Source of the DNA: Ochrobactrum sp. RH2CCR150
GTDB taxonomy: Bacteria > Pseudomonadota > Alphaproteobacteria > Rhizobiales > Rhizobiaceae
Direction: 5' to 3'
Assembly: GCA_014138095.1 (NCBI GenBank)
Contig: JACGXE010000006.1
Span: forward strand, 1-64,000
DNA length: 64,000 nt
The stretch's first letter is position 1. Each line of letters starts with the position of its first letter. Positions 26,124 through 35,963 of this stretch are shown here, piece after piece. The position numbers and the translations under genes were made by a program. The notes under the pieces were generated by a model that ran no database searches, had not been told where the DNA came from, and saw nothing but the letters and a program-made list of their open reading frames with translations.

Positions 26124-27425
26124 CTATAATTTCTTCGCGAGAATCTTGTCGATGCGCCGGCCGTCCATATCGACGATTTCAAAGCGCCAATCGTCATACT
26201 CGAAACTGTCACCAACGGAAGGCAGATCGCCCAGCTGCAACAGCGCAAAACCGGCAATCGTATGATAGCCGCGATCTTCCGGGACTTCGGTGAAACCCAG
26301 ACGATGGAAGGCCTCATGGGCCGACATCAAGCCGTCAATCAGAAGCGACCCATCCGTGCGCGTCACGATATCCGGCTCTTCGTCGTCAATATCCGGTATA
26401 TCACCCGCGATGGCTTCAAGCAGGTCCGACTGGGTGACGATGCCTTCGAGGATGCCATATTCATCCACGACGACGACCAGCCGCACCGGACTTTTCTTGA
26501 AGATTTCAAGCACACGGAAAATCGGTGTCGCCTCATGCACCACGACAAGTTCCCGGATTGCCTTCAGCGGATTGACCGCATGACCGTCGAGCACCTGATC
26601 AAGCAGATCTTTCTTGAGAACCATGCCGATGGGTTCGTCGATGCTCTGATGCGCGACCAGCAATTGTTCGTGGCGACATTCGCGGACAGTCTTGAGCATC
26701 TGCTCCTGCGTGTCGTCGGCGTCCACCCAGTCGATCTCACGCCGGGGCGTCATGATATCGCCCACGCGGCGGTCACCAATGGTCAGCGCACGCGCCACCA
26801 CCTCGCGTTGCGTCATTTCAATCAGACCAGCCTGCTGGCTGGCCGCGACGAGCAGCTTGATCTCTTCCGGAGAATGGGTCGATCCCTCCCCGTTGCCCGG
26901 CTGCAAACCGCACACCCGCAGCACCAGATTTCCCAGTGCGTTGAGCGTGGAAATGGCGGGCCAGAAGATAAAGGTAAAAGCACCGAGCGCACGGACGACA
27001 AACAACGCCGTGCCTTCGCTGCGCTGCAAGGCGAGGCTTTTGGGCGCAAGTTCGCCCAGCACAATATGCAGCGCCGTGATGATGATGAAGGCAATCGCAA
27101 CCGCGATGGCATGCGACCCAAAGCTCACCCATTCGGTCGGCAGCGCGCCCAAAGCGGGTTCGATGAGATGGGCAAGGGCCGGTTCACCGATCCAGCCGAG
27201 CGCCAGCGAGGAAATCGTTATGCCGAGCTGCGTGGCCGCAAGATTGGCATCAAGATGATCCACTGCGCGCTGAAGAGCCGTAGCATTGGTCCGCTTGGCG
27301 GCGACGAGTTCGGCCACCCGGCTTTTGCGGACAGCCACCAGTGAGAATTCAGCAGCAACGAAGAAGCCGTTAGCGGCCACCAAAAGAAGGACCGCCAGAA
27401 TGCCAATAATATCCGCCCAATACAT
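26124..27425 (-). CDS. CNNM/CorC-type membrane protein with CBS domains
   Basis: A 433-residue protein: an N-terminal DUF21 (CNNM) membrane domain with three to four helices (residues 1-190), a pair of CBS domains (about 205-330, with MTPRREIDWV and DEYGILEGIVTQSDLLEAI), and a C-terminal CorC/HlyC transporter-associated domain. Often annotated hemolysin or TlyC, though the family is linked to Mg2+/Co2+ efflux. The ATG at 27425 is chosen because AAGGA lies six bases before it. No operon partner is evident. Confidence 0.9.
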   Translation of the reverse strand: MYWADIIGILAVLLLVAANGFFVAAEFSLVAVRKSRVAELVAAKRTNATALQRAVDHLDANLAATQLGITISSLALGWIGEPALAHLIEPALGALPTEWVSFGSHAIAVAIAFIIITALHIVLGELAPKSLALQRSEGTALFVVRALGAFTFIFWPAISTLNALGNLVLRVCGLQPGNGEGSTHSPEEIKLLVAASQQAGLIEMTQREVVARALTIGDRRVGDIMTPRREIDWVDADDTQEQMLKTVRECRHEQLLVAHQSIDEPIGMVLKKDLLDQVLDGHAVNPLKAIRELVVVHEATPIFRVLEIFKKSPVRLVVVVDEYGILEGIVTQSDLLEAIAGDIPDIDDEEPDIVTRTDGSLLIDGLMSAHEAFHRLGFTEVPEDRGYHTIAGFALLQLGDLPSVGDSFEYDDWRFEIVDMDGRRIDKILAKKL

Positions 27426-27548
27426 GCTCAATCCTTATCGCGGCGCCCTATCGCGGGTTGCGACTCTGTCTTAATCGAAAACACTATGCCTTAGGCTTGG
27501 GCGACGCTCAAGAAATGCTCGAATTTTGCTGGCAAATCAATCAGGGCT

Positions 27549-28601
27549 TTAGTCGACCACCGTTACCACTGACGGTGCTTCACCAACCGTTCCGACGATA
27601 CGCGCCGCCGGATAACCGGCGGAACGGATCGTTGCGACAATGCGCTCTGCCGCATCTGGCGCACAGGAAACAAGCAGACCGCCGGAGGTTTGCGGGTCAG
27701 TCAGCAATTGTTGCTTCCAGATCGGCGTGTCATCAGCAAGGTGCACTTCGTCGCCATAGCTCGCCCAGTTGCGGGTCGAAGCGCCGGTGATAAAGCCCTC
27801 CTTGGCAAGGCGTTCAGCCTGGTCCAAAAACGGCAGATCACTGTATCGAAGTGTGATGCCGACCTTCGATCCTCGCGCCATTTCAAGCGCATGACCGAGG
27901 ATACCAAAGCCTGTCACATCGGTGACTGCATGGACGGCATCATCCTTGCCGAGTTCAGCGCCGACCCGGTTTAACAGAGTGACGGAGGCCATCATTTCAT
28001 CGTAACCGGCGCTGTCGAGCACCTGCTTCTTGAAGGCGGCGGAATAAATGCCAACGCCCAGCCCCTTGGTCAAAATGAGCACGTCGCCCGGTTTGGCTCC
28101 GCTGTTCTTGCGCAGATTGGAAAGCTTGCAGGTGCCGATCACCGCCAGTCCATAGATCGGCTCCGGCGCATCGATGGAATGCCCGCCTGCCACAGGAATA
28201 CCGGCTTCGGTACAGATGCTGGAACCGCCTTTCAGAATATCGCGGATCATTTCCGCAGGCATCTGGTTCACCGGCATGCCGAGGATCGCCAGCGCCATGA
28301 TCGGCGTGCCGCCCATGGCGTAAACATCGGATATAGCGTTGGTTGCGGCAATGCGCCCGAAATCGACGGGATCATCCACCATCGGCATGAAGAAATCGGT
28401 CGTGGCGATCACGCAGGTTTCATCATCCAGCTGCCAGACCGCTGCATCGTCGCCGGTCTCGGTACCGACAAGCAACTGCTTGAACGGCTGAATGGCGGGC
28501 TGATCGGCAAGCAGATTTTGCAACACGGCGGGCGCCAACTTGCAGCCACAGCCGCCGCCATGCGCCAGAGTGCTGAGACGGATGGGCGATGCGATATCCA
28601 T
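27549..28601 (-). CDS. selD: Selenophosphate synthase SelD
   Basis: A 350-residue enzyme that makes selenophosphate from selenide and ATP, the selenium donor for tRNA-Sec. The active-site loop HGGGCGCK has C18 and K21 at the places of catalytic Cys17 and Lys20 in E. coli; it uses Cys, not Sec. The ATP-binding TGDDAAV and the [13 protein letters not shown] block are intact. GGAGGAAAC lies directly before the ATG. It is on the opposite strand from the other sel genes, downstream of the transglutaminase-like gene. Confidence 0.95.
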   Translation of the reverse strand: MDIASPIRLSTLAHGGGCGCKLAPAVLQNLLADQPAIQPFKQLLVGTETGDDAAVWQLDDETCVIATTDFFMPMVDDPVDFGRIAATNAISDVYAMGGTPIMALAILGMPVNQMPAEMIRDILKGGSSICTEAGIPVAGGHSIDAPEPIYGLAVIGTCKLSNLRKNSGAKPGDVLILTKGLGVGIYSAAFKKQVLDSAGYDEMMASVTLLNRVGAELGKDDAVHAVTDVTGFGILGHALEMARGSKVGITLRYSDLPFLDQAERLAKEGFITGASTRNWASYGDEVHLADDTPIWKQQLLTDPQTSGGLLVSCAPDAAERIVATIRSAGYPAARIVGTVGEAPSVVTVVD

Positions 28602-28671
28602 GTTTCCTCCTCAGCCGAAAGCGGTTCGTTCGCGAGTGCAAACAGGAACCGCCCCAGCATGTTATTTCGTA

Positions 28672-29784
28672 TCAGATCGAGATTTCGCGTGCCGTCATGC
28701 TATAACGGAAAGCATCCGCGTCGAGGCAATCGAGACGTGTGCTGGCCACTTCGGCTTGCGGATACATCAGGAAGCCAAGCTCCCCGCCCTGCGCGGAGGG
28801 CAGATCGATATCGCTGCCGTCATTGAAGGCAATCCAGTTGCCTTCCCATGCGCCGAAGAGCTTCTGACGAACAGCAACGACACGCGGATCGTCTGCGGTC
28901 AGACCGTCCTTCTCTTCTTCAAGCATGACCTTTCGCACATCGGCCGGATCAGTCGCGACCCAACCGACGCCGTCGAGATAGATTTCAGCACGGCAATGCT
29001 GCGACTTGGTGATGACCTCGTTCTTTGCGCCAAGGCTCTTGTAGCCGAAAGCGGAGGGCGCCACCCGCACCCCATAAAGATCACGTGCGGGAATGCCAGC
29101 GGAGCGCACCAGCGCCACGAAAAGCGGATTGAGATCGGCGCATTTGCCGCCCAGATCGCCGCTCTTCAACATAGCCACGATATCGCCATCGCCGCAACCG
29201 CGCGTGGAGGCGCGTCGATAGGTGTTGGCGACAACCCAATCATAAATGCGGCGCGCCTTGTCCTGATCGCTTGTGGCATCGCCGACGATCTTGTCGGCGG
29301 TTTCCCGAACGATGCCATCCACCGGAGCCAACCGTGTTCCGGCCAGATACTTGGCGCGCTCTGTTTGCGTCAGCGGCGCTACCGCCGACGATGCTTCAAG
29401 CTTGCTTGCGCGGTCACGGGTCGAAATGAGGCTCGTGATTTCCGCAGACGGCGCTTCCTCGCCCGGCGCCCATTCGAGATAGAGCAGGCCTACCCCGCTG
29501 TGCGGATCGCGATCGAGTTGCGCTACCTTTGCATTGGTCGTCCAGCGGTTGCCCTCTGGACGGTTCCAGCCATCCGCCTGAAACCCGACCAGTGGCACCC
29601 ATGCCCGGATGACATCCTTGGACGCGGTAGGATTGACGACGGTCTTGATCTCGAAACTGCGCCAGTTCGACGGCTGCGGCGCGAAAGTGACGTCAGCAGC
29701 GAAGGCAGGCGCGAGACTGAAGCCCGGCATGACACTTATGGCGGCGCAGACGGCACCGGATTTGAGAAGTTCCCGACGATTCAT
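28672..29784 (-). CDS. Tat-exported transglutaminase-like cysteine protein
   Basis: A 370-residue protein with a twin-arginine-type signal (MNRRELLKSG, cleavage near AFA-AD) and a transglutaminase-core domain in the C-terminal half. The candidate catalytic triad is C215 (GGKCADLNPLF), H263 and D279 (WVATDPAD). Such domains cleave or crosslink peptides; the substrate is unknown. It is divergent from the formate dehydrogenase operon, whose alpha subunit is also a Tat substrate, and 70 bases upstream of selD in the same direction. A link to enzyme maturation is only a guess from position. Confidence 0.8.
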   Translation of the reverse strand: MNRRELLKSGAVCAAISVMPGFSLAPAFAADVTFAPQPSNWRSFEIKTVVNPTASKDVIRAWVPLVGFQADGWNRPEGNRWTTNAKVAQLDRDPHSGVGLLYLEWAPGEEAPSAEITSLISTRDRASKLEASSAVAPLTQTERAKYLAGTRLAPVDGIVRETADKIVGDATSDQDKARRIYDWVVANTYRRASTRGCGDGDIVAMLKSGDLGGKCADLNPLFVALVRSAGIPARDLYGVRVAPSAFGYKSLGAKNEVITKSQHCRAEIYLDGVGWVATDPADVRKVMLEEEKDGLTADDPRVVAVRQKLFGAWEGNWIAFNDGSDIDLPSAQGGELGFLMYPQAEVASTRLDCLDADAFRYSMTAREISI

Positions 29785-30212
29785 GACGATCCCCTTAAAT
29801 AGCTCCTTCTGGAGCCATAAGCTTTGTTTCTTGCCTTTGTGAGGAGAAAGCGCTGCTGTTGCGCCTGACCGAAACGGTCAGCGCAGGCCAATATTGATCT
29901 GTGATCAAGGCCCCGAAACTCGGGAGCAGCGAAAGAAGTCACACGGGCAGTCTGCCGTGTTTGTAGAGGCCCGTCAATCAATGAACAAACAAGACAAGTG
30001 TTCGTGAAGATTACATTCATGTATTAATACCTGACAATCACAGTCATGTTATTTATAAATGCACTTTGTTGTTACATTTTTCGGCCTTCACTTCGGTTGA
30101 CAACTGCAGTTTATTGCGTTGAACTAGTGAAATGAAAGTCAAGCCAGCCCGACAACGCGCCTGCGACTGTATCCCGGCACGTCGGTTCTGATCATCAGGG
30201 AGGTATCGCGCT
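29785..30212. promoter_or_regulatory. Divergent control region of the formate dehydrogenase operon
   Basis: A 428-base non-coding stretch. It contains the 15-base palindrome at 29894-29908, an AT-rich section at 30010-30125 that probably holds the fdh promoter, and AGGGAGG about 8 bases before the ATG at 30213. No gene is evident. Confidence 0.5.
29894..29908. promoter_or_regulatory. Palindrome TTGATCTGTGATCAA, possible regulator site
   Basis: Perfect dyad of TTGATC and GATCAA around TGT. The half-sites look like those of FNR/FixK-type regulators, but that consensus has four bases between TTGAT and ATCAA and this has five. It lies 110 bases from the transglutaminase-like gene and 305 bases from fdhA. 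Confidence 0.35.
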
Positions 30213-33200
30213 ATGAATGTGGAGCTCTCACGCCGCCAGTTTCTGGGCGGAACGGGAGCGGTGGTAGCGGCTTCGGCGCTCGGTTCTTTCGGCTTTGGTG
30301 CGGTGGAAACCGCCTATGCTGAGTCCATTCGCCCCTTCAAGCTGGCCAATACGACCGAAACCCGGAATACCTGCCCCTATTGTTCGGTGGCCTGTGGCAT
30401 TATCCTTTATTCCAAGGGCGATGTGCGCAAGGGCGAGAAAGCCGACCTGATCCATATCGAAGGCGATACGGACCACCCGACCAATCGCGGCACATTGTGC
30501 CCGAAGGGTGCGGCTCTCAAGGATTTCGTCAAGGCGGAAACCCGCCTGCAATATCCGATGGTCCGTGAACCCGGCTCCGGCGCATTCAAGCGCATTTCAT
30601 GGGACGACGCGCTGGATCGGATCGCACGTCACCTCAAGGATGACCGCGACGCAAACTTCATCGCGAAGAACGACGCCGGCATTACCGTCAACCGCTGGAC
30701 GTCGACAGGGTTCCTCGCCGCGTCCGCAACGACCAACGAAACAGCGTTTCTCACCTACAAGGTGGTGCGCAGTGCAGGCATAGTCGCATTCGATAATCAG
30801 GCTCGCGTCTGACACGGCCCGACGGTGGCGAGTCTCGCCCCATCATTTGGCCGTGGCGCAATGACCAACGCCTGGACAGACATCAAGAACACTGACCTCA
30901 TCGTCGTCATGGGCGGCAATGCGGCGGAAGCGCATCCGTGCGGCTTCAAATGGGTGACGGAGGCAAAGGCCAACCGTGGTGCCAGGCTGATCGTCGTCGA
31001 TCCGCGTTTCACGCGCACGGCATCGGTAGCGGATTATTATTCGCCGATCCGTCAGGGTTCGGATATCGCCTTCCTGCTCGGCGTCATCAACTACTGCATC
31101 CAGAACGATCACGTGCAGTGGGAATATGTGAAGCACTTCACCAATGCCAGCTACATCGTCAAGGATGGCTTTGAATATAAGGACGGGCTGTTTACCGGTT
31201 ATGACGAGGAAAAGCGCGATTATGATCGCTCGAGCTGGGAATATGTAATCGGCGACGATGGCTATGCCGTCGTGGACGACACTTTGCAGCATCCGCGTTG
31301 CGTGTGGAACCTGTTGAAACAGCATGCCTCCATCTACACGCCGGAAATGGTCGAGCGCATCTGCGGCACACCGAAGGAGAAATTCCTGAAAGTGGCCGAG
31401 ATGATCGGGGAATGCTCGTCACCCACCAAGACCATGACATCCATGTATGCGCTTGGCTGGACGCAACATTCCAAGGGCGCGCAGAACATTCGCGGTATGG
31501 CGATGCTTCAGTTGATCCTTGGCAATATCGGGGTGCGGGGCGGCGGCATGAATGCGCTGCGCGGCCACTCCAATATTCAGGGGCTGACCGATATCGGCCT
31601 GATGTCCAATCTTCTGCCGGGCTATATGAATATCCCGGTGGAGAAGGAGATTGACCTCGACACCTATATGTCGACGCGCAGCTTCAAGCCTTTGCGTCCG
31701 AACCAGACGAGTTATTGGCAGAACTACAAGAAGTTCTTCGTAAGCTTCCAGAAGTCCATGTGGGGCAACGCCGCCACCGTTGAAAACGACTTCGCCTATG
31801 ATTGGCTGCCGAAGCTCGACGTGCCGAACTATGACGTATTGCGCATTTTCGACATGATGAACGATGGCAAGGTCAACGGCTATGTCTGCCAGGGCTTCAA
31901 CCCGCTGATGGCGGTGCCAAACCGCAACAAGCTGACCGCAGCCCTGTCGAAGCTGAAATTCCTCGTCACGATGGACCCGCTCGAAACGGAAACATCGCGC
32001 TTCTGGGAAAATCACGGCGAATATAATGACGTCGACACGGCGTCGATCCAGACGGAAGTGTTTCAGCTTCCATCCACCTGCTTTGCAGAGGATGAAGGCT
32101 CGCTAACCAATTCCGGCCGCTGGCTGCAATGGCACTGGCCGGGAGCAACACCGCCCGGCGAGGCGAAGACCGACAACTGGATCATGGCGCAGATTTATAT
32201 GCGGCTGAAGGCGCTTTACAGCAAGGAAGGCGGCCCGTTCCCGGATCCAATTCTCAATCTGGTCTGGGATTACAAGGACCCGGACGAACCGACCGCCGAA
32301 GAACTGGCGCAAGAACTGAACGGTCGTGCGCTGACCACGCTGATGGACCCGACAGACCCGAGCAAATTGGTTCTGGAGGCTGGGAAACTGCTGCCCGGTT
32401 TTGCCGCGCTGCGCGATGACGGTTCCACATCGTCGGGCTGCTGGGTTTATTCCGGCTGCTTCACCGAGGCGGGCAACAACATGGCCCGTCGCGACAATCA
32501 CGATCCCGACGAGACCGGAGCCTATCTCAACTGGTCCTGGGCATGGCCCGCCAACCGGCGCATCCTCTATAACCGCGCTTCCGCCGATCTTGACGGCAAG
32601 GCGTGGGATCCGAGCCGCAAGCTCATCGAATGGGATGGAACCAAGTGGACAGGCTATGACGTGCCGGACATCGCGCCGACCGCCAAGCCGCATGAAGTCG
32701 GACCGTTCATCATGAATGCGGAAGGCACATCGCGCCTGTTCTGCCGTGGCATGATGCGCGATGGTCCGTTCCCCGCCCATTACGAGCCGTTTGAGTCACC
32801 GCTGGCCAATGTGGTTGCGCCGAATATCCGGGGCAATCCGGTGGCCCGCGTCTTCAACAACGACTTCAAACAGTTCGCTGATACGGCATCCGAGGAGTTC
32901 CCTTATGCGGCAACCTCCTATCGCCTGACCGAACACTTCCACTATTGGACCAAGCACGTGCATGTGAATGCCGTGCTGCAGCCCGAATTTTTCGTGGAGA
33001 TTTCGGAAGAGCTGGCAAAGGAAAAGGGCATCGCCAAGGGCGACTGGGTGCGCGTCTGGTCGAAGCGCGGCTCGGTCAAGGCCAAGGCAGTGGTGACCAA
33101 ACGCATCAAGCCGCTGATCTGTGACGGCAAGACGGTGCATGTGGTCGGCATTCCGCTGCATTGGGGCTTCATGGGCGCTGCCCGCAAGGGCTTCGGTCCG

Positions 33201-33299
33201 AATTCGCTGACCCCGTTTGTCGGCGACGCAAACATCGAGACGCCGGAATTCAAGGCGTTTCTGGTCAATATCGAACGCAGCAGCGCGCCTGTTGCTTAG
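30213..33299 (+). CDS. fdnG: Formate dehydrogenase alpha subunit, selenoprotein (in-frame UGA)
   Basis: A 1028-residue molybdopterin oxidoreductase of the FdnG/FdoG type, oxidising formate to CO2 on the periplasmic side. It has a Tat signal (SRRQFLGGTGA), a [4Fe-4S] site C54, C57, C61, C96, and an in-frame TGA at 30810-30812 encoding selenocysteine 200. The context NQARV-Sec-HGPTVASLAP matches E. coli FdnG, and reading resumes in the same frame to a normal end. It is not a frameshift or two genes. A SECIS hairpin follows the TGA. It heads the fdh-sel operon. Confidence 0.96.
30810..30848 (+). promoter_or_regulatory. Bacterial SECIS element and Sec codon
   Basis: The TGA at 30810 is followed 14 bases later by a hairpin GGCGA (30827-30831), loop GTC, TCGCC (30835-30839). 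The AGTCT apex resembles the GGTCT-type loops bound by SelB in E. coli fdhF and fdnG, at a similar distance from the UGA. The outer sequence can pair further (CGGT region with the bases after 30839), though less well. Confidence 0.85.
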
Positions 33300-33312
33300 A
33301 AGGGATTGAAGA

Positions 33313-34254
33313 ATGTTTCCACCCGTTCCCAATCCCAGTGTTCAGCCACAGGCTCCGCGCTTCGGTGAAAGTGACCTGATGCGGCGGTCGGCGTCATCCG
33401 TGACACCACCCGCCGAACGCCAGACCGAAGTGGCCAAGCTGATCGACGTGTCGAAATGCATTGGCTGCAAGGCTTGCCAATCGGCCTGTGCCGAGTGGAA
33501 CGATACGCATGAGGAAGTCGGCATCAATGTGGGTGTCTATGACAACCCGCATGATCTGACGCCCAATACCTTCACGCTGATGCGCTATACCGAGTGGGAT
33601 AATCCCGATACCGGCAATCTGGAATGGCTGATCCGCAAGGATGGCTGCATGCATTGCGAGGACCCCGGCTGCCTCAAGGCCTGCCCAGCCCCCGGCGCAA
33701 TCGTGCAATATTCCAACGGCATCGTCGATTTCATCCACGATAACTGCATCGGCTGCGGCTATTGCATCAAGGGCTGTCCGTTCAACATCCCGCGCGTCTC
33801 GGAAGTGACCCACAAGGCCTATAAATGCACGCTGTGCTCCGACCGCATTGCGGTTGGACAAGGCCCGGCCTGTGCAAAAGCATGCCCAACCCAGGCCATC
33901 GTCTATGGCACCAAGGACGAAATGAAGGAATGGGCCGACGGGCGCATCAAGGATCTGAAGTCCCGCGGGTTTGAAAATGCCGGGCTTTACGATCCGCCGG
34001 GAGTCGGCGGCACACACGTCATGTATGTGCTGCACCACGCCGACAAACCGGAAATTTACGCCAACCTGCCGAATAACCCGCGCATCAGCCCGGTTGTCGA
34101 AGTCTGGAAAGGCGTCTCCAAATATGCGGGCATGGCGGTCATGGGACTGGCCGCAGCCGCTGGCTTCCTGCACTATATCATCAAAGGTCCAAACGTCGTG
34201 ACCGAGCATGACGAGGAAGAGGCCGAGAAGCTCACGGGAGAAAAAAGCTCATGA
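33313..34254 (+). CDS. fdnH: Formate dehydrogenase iron-sulfur (beta) subunit
   Basis: A 313-residue ferredoxin-like subunit that carries electrons from the alpha subunit to the membrane cytochrome. Four cysteine clusters are visible, starting with C49, C52, C55, C59 ([14 protein letters not shown]), then [26 protein letters not shown] and CTLCSD...CAKACP. One C-terminal membrane helix lies near residues 270-290. It follows fdnG by 13 bases and overlaps fdnI by four. Confidence 0.95.
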   Translation: MFPPVPNPSVQPQAPRFGESDLMRRSASSVTPPAERQTEVAKLIDVSKCIGCKACQSACAEWNDTHEEVGINVGVYDNPHDLTPNTFTLMRYTEWDNPDTGNLEWLIRKDGCMHCEDPGCLKACPAPGAIVQYSNGIVDFIHDNCIGCGYCIKGCPFNIPRVSEVTHKAYKCTLCSDRIAVGQGPACAKACPTQAIVYGTKDEMKEWADGRIKDLKSRGFENAGLYDPPGVGGTHVMYVLHHADKPEIYANLPNNPRISPVVEVWKGVSKYAGMAVMGLAAAAGFLHYIIKGPNVVTEHDEEEAEKLTGEKSS

Positions 34255-34958
34255 GCAAGACCGACTTTGACGATGTATCCGCCAGCGATGACATAGAACC
34301 GGGCAAGCCTGTTCGCGTGCACCGCTATTCAGGCAGCGCGCGCATCAATCACTGGATTACCGCCATCAGCCTCGTGTTGCTGGCGCTGTCTGGACTTGCC
34401 ATGTTCCACCCCTGGCTGTTTTTCCTGTCCGGTCTTTTTGGCGGCGGCCAGTGGACACGCACTATCCATCCGTGGATCGGCGTGGTGCTGTTCTTCAGCT
34501 TCTTTGGCCTCTTCGTGCGTTTCTGGAGCGCCAATCTTTGGAAGCGCGAAGACACGCGCTGGCTCGGCCAGGTTAATGACGTGATCGCGGGCGATGAGGA
34601 AAAGCTGCCCGAAGTCGGCAAATATAATGCCGGGCAGAAGCTGGTTTTCTGGTCGATGTCACTGCTGATCATCATCCTGATCGTTTCGGGTCTCGCCATC
34701 TGGAACGAATATTTCGGCTCCATCGTCAGCATCAACCAGCAGCGCTGGGCGCTGCTCGTCCACTCGATGGCCGCTGTCGTCGCCATTTGCGTGTGGATCG
34801 TGCATGTCTACGCTGCAATCTGGATCAGAGGCACATTCAGCGCCATGACACGCGGCACAGTGACCGGTGGCTGGGCATGGCGGCATCATCGCAAATGGCT
34901 GCGCGAGCTGAACGCCAAGCGAAAGGCCAAGCCGACAAGTGGCAAACCGGCTGCATAA
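34251..34958 (+). CDS. fdnI: Formate dehydrogenase cytochrome b556 (gamma) subunit
   Basis: A 235-residue membrane cytochrome with four hydrophobic segments and the expected histidines ([12 protein letters not shown] near the first helix, [20 protein letters not shown] near the last). It binds two hemes b and passes electrons to quinone. The ATG overlaps the fdnH stop (ATGA). Confidence 0.93.
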   Translation: MSKTDFDDVSASDDIEPGKPVRVHRYSGSARINHWITAISLVLLALSGLAMFHPWLFFLSGLFGGGQWTRTIHPWIGVVLFFSFFGLFVRFWSANLWKREDTRWLGQVNDVIAGDEEKLPEVGKYNAGQKLVFWSMSLLIIILIVSGLAIWNEYFGSIVSINQQRWALLVHSMAAVVAICVWIVHVYAAIWIRGTFSAMTRGTVTGGWAWRHHRKWLRELNAKRKAKPTSGKPAA

Positions 34959-35054
34959 TTTTACGGATCGCCGGGTTGAAAAATCCGGAGACCGACCAAG
35001 AATAAATATGGTTGCACTGGTCCACGTGGCCCGGCGGGTTCGTGAGGGAGTAGA

Positions 35055-35957
35055 ATGGTAGGTAAGACAGATCTGGCGCCGGATCCAACGGCGATTGGCG
35101 AGGTATCGTCTCCACCCTTTGTGCGATTGCCCGATCCCGACGACCTGTTTGCCCGGAGAGCCGCGCGCCTGCGGCTGCTGGGGTCGGTGAGCCCGCTCAA
35201 ACCCTATCTCGAATTTGTCGCCGATCTAAGCGATGCGCAATCGGCAGTTCAAAAAGAGCTTGGTCCGGTCTCTCCCTCGGACATCACCCAGAAACCCGAA
35301 ATGCCCTGCATTGACCGCGATGTGGCTGCGTCGGACAGTGCCCTGAATTCAACCTTTGACAAGCTGTTCGACCGCGCGCGCAATATCGCCAAACCGCAGG
35401 ATGCTGCCGACGCTTTGGAGCGCGTGATCGCCGCCAGCGCTGCGGAGCGCCGCCGCATGATCGATGCGGTCTTCACTGGCATGCTGCCGCCGGATGCGAT
35501 TGCCGAACATATCTATATCTGGGCCGGTCTCCAGCTGCATTTCACGCGGCTGGCATCCGCGCTTAATCCAAAAGCCGTGAACCCTGTTGCAGACGGCGTC
35601 TGCCCCGCTTGCGGCAGCATGCCGTCGAGTTCAATCGTCGTCGGCTGGAAAGGTGCGCACGGCGCACGCTTTTGTTCCTGCTCGGTCTGCAACACGCTCT
35701 GGCACTATGTCCGTATCAAGTGCACCTGCTGCGGCTCAACCAAGGGAGTCGGCTATAAGGAAGTCGAAGACGGCGGCGGCGTCATCAAGGCGGAAACCTG
35801 CGACGAATGCGGAAGCTGGACCAAGATCATCTACCAGCAGCAGTCCACCGACGCTGACCCGATGACCGACGATGTGGCAAGCCTTGGCCTTGATATGCTG
35901 ATGCGCGAAACGCCCTATCGGCGCGGCGGCTTTGCTGCCCTGCTTGCAGGATTGTGA
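35055..35957 (+). CDS. fdhE: Formate dehydrogenase accessory protein FdhE
   Basis: A 300-residue cytoplasmic protein needed to assemble Tat-exported formate dehydrogenases. The zinc/iron-binding region has the expected CxxC pairs: CPACGS, CSVC, CTCCGS and CDECGS (residues about 180-260). GAGGGAG precedes the ATG. It lies 96 bases after fdnI and six before selA. FdhD, also needed for this enzyme class, is not in the window. Confidence 0.93.
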   Translation: MVGKTDLAPDPTAIGEVSSPPFVRLPDPDDLFARRAARLRLLGSVSPLKPYLEFVADLSDAQSAVQKELGPVSPSDITQKPEMPCIDRDVAASDSALNSTFDKLFDRARNIAKPQDAADALERVIAASAAERRRMIDAVFTGMLPPDAIAEHIYIWAGLQLHFTRLASALNPKAVNPVADGVCPACGSMPSSSIVVGWKGAHGARFCSCSVCNTLWHYVRIKCTCCGSTKGVGYKEVEDGGGVIKAETCDECGSWTKIIYQQQSTDADPMTDDVASLGLDMLMRETPYRRGGFAALLAGL

Positions 35958-35963
35958 GGCACC

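Noticed and set aside
29894..29908. Canonical FNR box
   Set aside because: The spacing between TTGAT and ATCAA is five bases, not four, so it is listed only as a palindrome.
30213..33299. Frameshift or pseudogene in formate dehydrogenase
   Set aside because: The interruption is one TGA in the exact Sec position, the frame continues unchanged, and a SECIS hairpin and full Sec machinery are present.
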